A stretch of 5,991 nt of DNA from JAFGVL01 sp031553685 (GTDB lineage: Bacteria > Bacteroidota > Bacteroidia > Bacteroidales > Paludibacteraceae), in NCBI GenBank assembly GCA_031553685.1, contig JAVBLE010000027.1, forward strand, positions 1 through 5,991, written 5' to 3'. This document shows, piece by piece, positions 5,904 to 5,991 of this stretch. The notes under the pieces are model-generated. The model had not been told where the DNA came from, ran no database searches, and saw only the letters and a program-made list of their open reading frames with translations. The position numbers were made by a program, and so were the translations under genes. Positions within the stretch are counted from its first letter, which is position 1. Every line of letters starts with the position of its first letter.

Positions 5904-5970
5904 GAACCCGGCGGGTTCACATGTTTATAGATATTTAATTGTTGAAGAAAATTCGACTCCGAAGGAGTCG
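5904..5970. repeat. Two-hairpin intergenic repeat
   Basis: The first hairpin pairs GAACCC with GGGTTC (5904-5909, 5913-5918; a 7-base dyad around a single G). The second pairs CGACTCC (5954-5960) with GGAGTCG (5964-5970) around a GAA loop. They are joined by 35 bases including ATGTTTATAG. From memory, Bacteroidota genomes contain many spacers with a hairpin, the word ATGTTTATAGA and a second hairpin CGACCCC..GGGGTCG; this copy would be a variant with a paired change in the second stem. That family link was not checked. Confidence 0.55.
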
Positions 5971-5991
5971 TAGCTGTTTTGCATAAATATT

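Larger units (their letters stand above)
5464..5991. other. Gene-poor region of 528 bases with repeats and promoter motifs
   Basis: No ORF of meaningful length with family-like sequence was found on either strand. The stretch next to mnmA (5464-5650) holds two opposite promoter-like boxes and a 14-codon ORF. From 5657 on come three different palindromic elements (5657-5720, 5751-5824, 5904-5970), separated by AT-rich sequence with no further structure that I could see. The last 20 bases may lead into a gene beyond the window. Confidence 0.7.

Overview
The window looks like chromosomal DNA from a Bacteroidota bacterium, probably Bacteroidales. The reasons are its AT-rich composition, a secreted thioredoxin-like protein of the DUF4369/DUF5106 type, -7 boxes of the Bacteroidota form TAnnTTTG, little sign of Shine-Dalgarno sites, and intergenic spacers filled with short palindromic repeats. 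The species cannot be named from this sequence. I see no rRNA, tRNA, CRISPR array, transposase, phage gene or plasmid function.

Layout. Positions 1-195 are non-coding, with an imperfect inverted-repeat element (11-90) and an AT-rich dyad that may end the first gene. Four genes follow. (1) Minus strand, 196-1611: an exported thioredoxin-fold protein with a CGHC active site. (2) Minus strand, 1746-3698: a glycogen-debranching enzyme of the amylo-alpha-1,6-glucosidase (GDE/GH133) type. (3) Plus strand, 3889-4383: a small predicted lipoprotein of unknown function. (4) Minus strand, 4384-5463: MnmA, the tRNA 2-thiouridylase. Positions 5464-5991 hold no substantial gene. They contain a long putative mnmA leader, a 14-codon ORF with a good promoter box, and three structurally different palindromic repeat elements.

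How the parts relate. The four genes do not form one obvious pathway: envelope redox or stress, storage polysaccharide breakdown, an envelope lipoprotein and tRNA modification. Genes 1 and 2 share a strand but are separated by 134 bases holding a possible terminator and a possible promoter, so they may be separate units. Genes 2 and 3 are divergent from a 190-base spacer with two candidate promoters, a 12-base perfect palindrome and a larger nested dyad. Genes 3 and 4 converge with no intergenic base between their stop codons, and a perfect hairpin spans the junction.

The coding part is mostly ordinary. I found no convincing new multi-gene system. The most noteworthy material is non-coding: the repeat cluster after 5650, the element at the left edge, the abutting stops with their shared hairpin, and the dyads between the divergent genes. 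All functional statements come from sequence reading and family knowledge; no searches were run.
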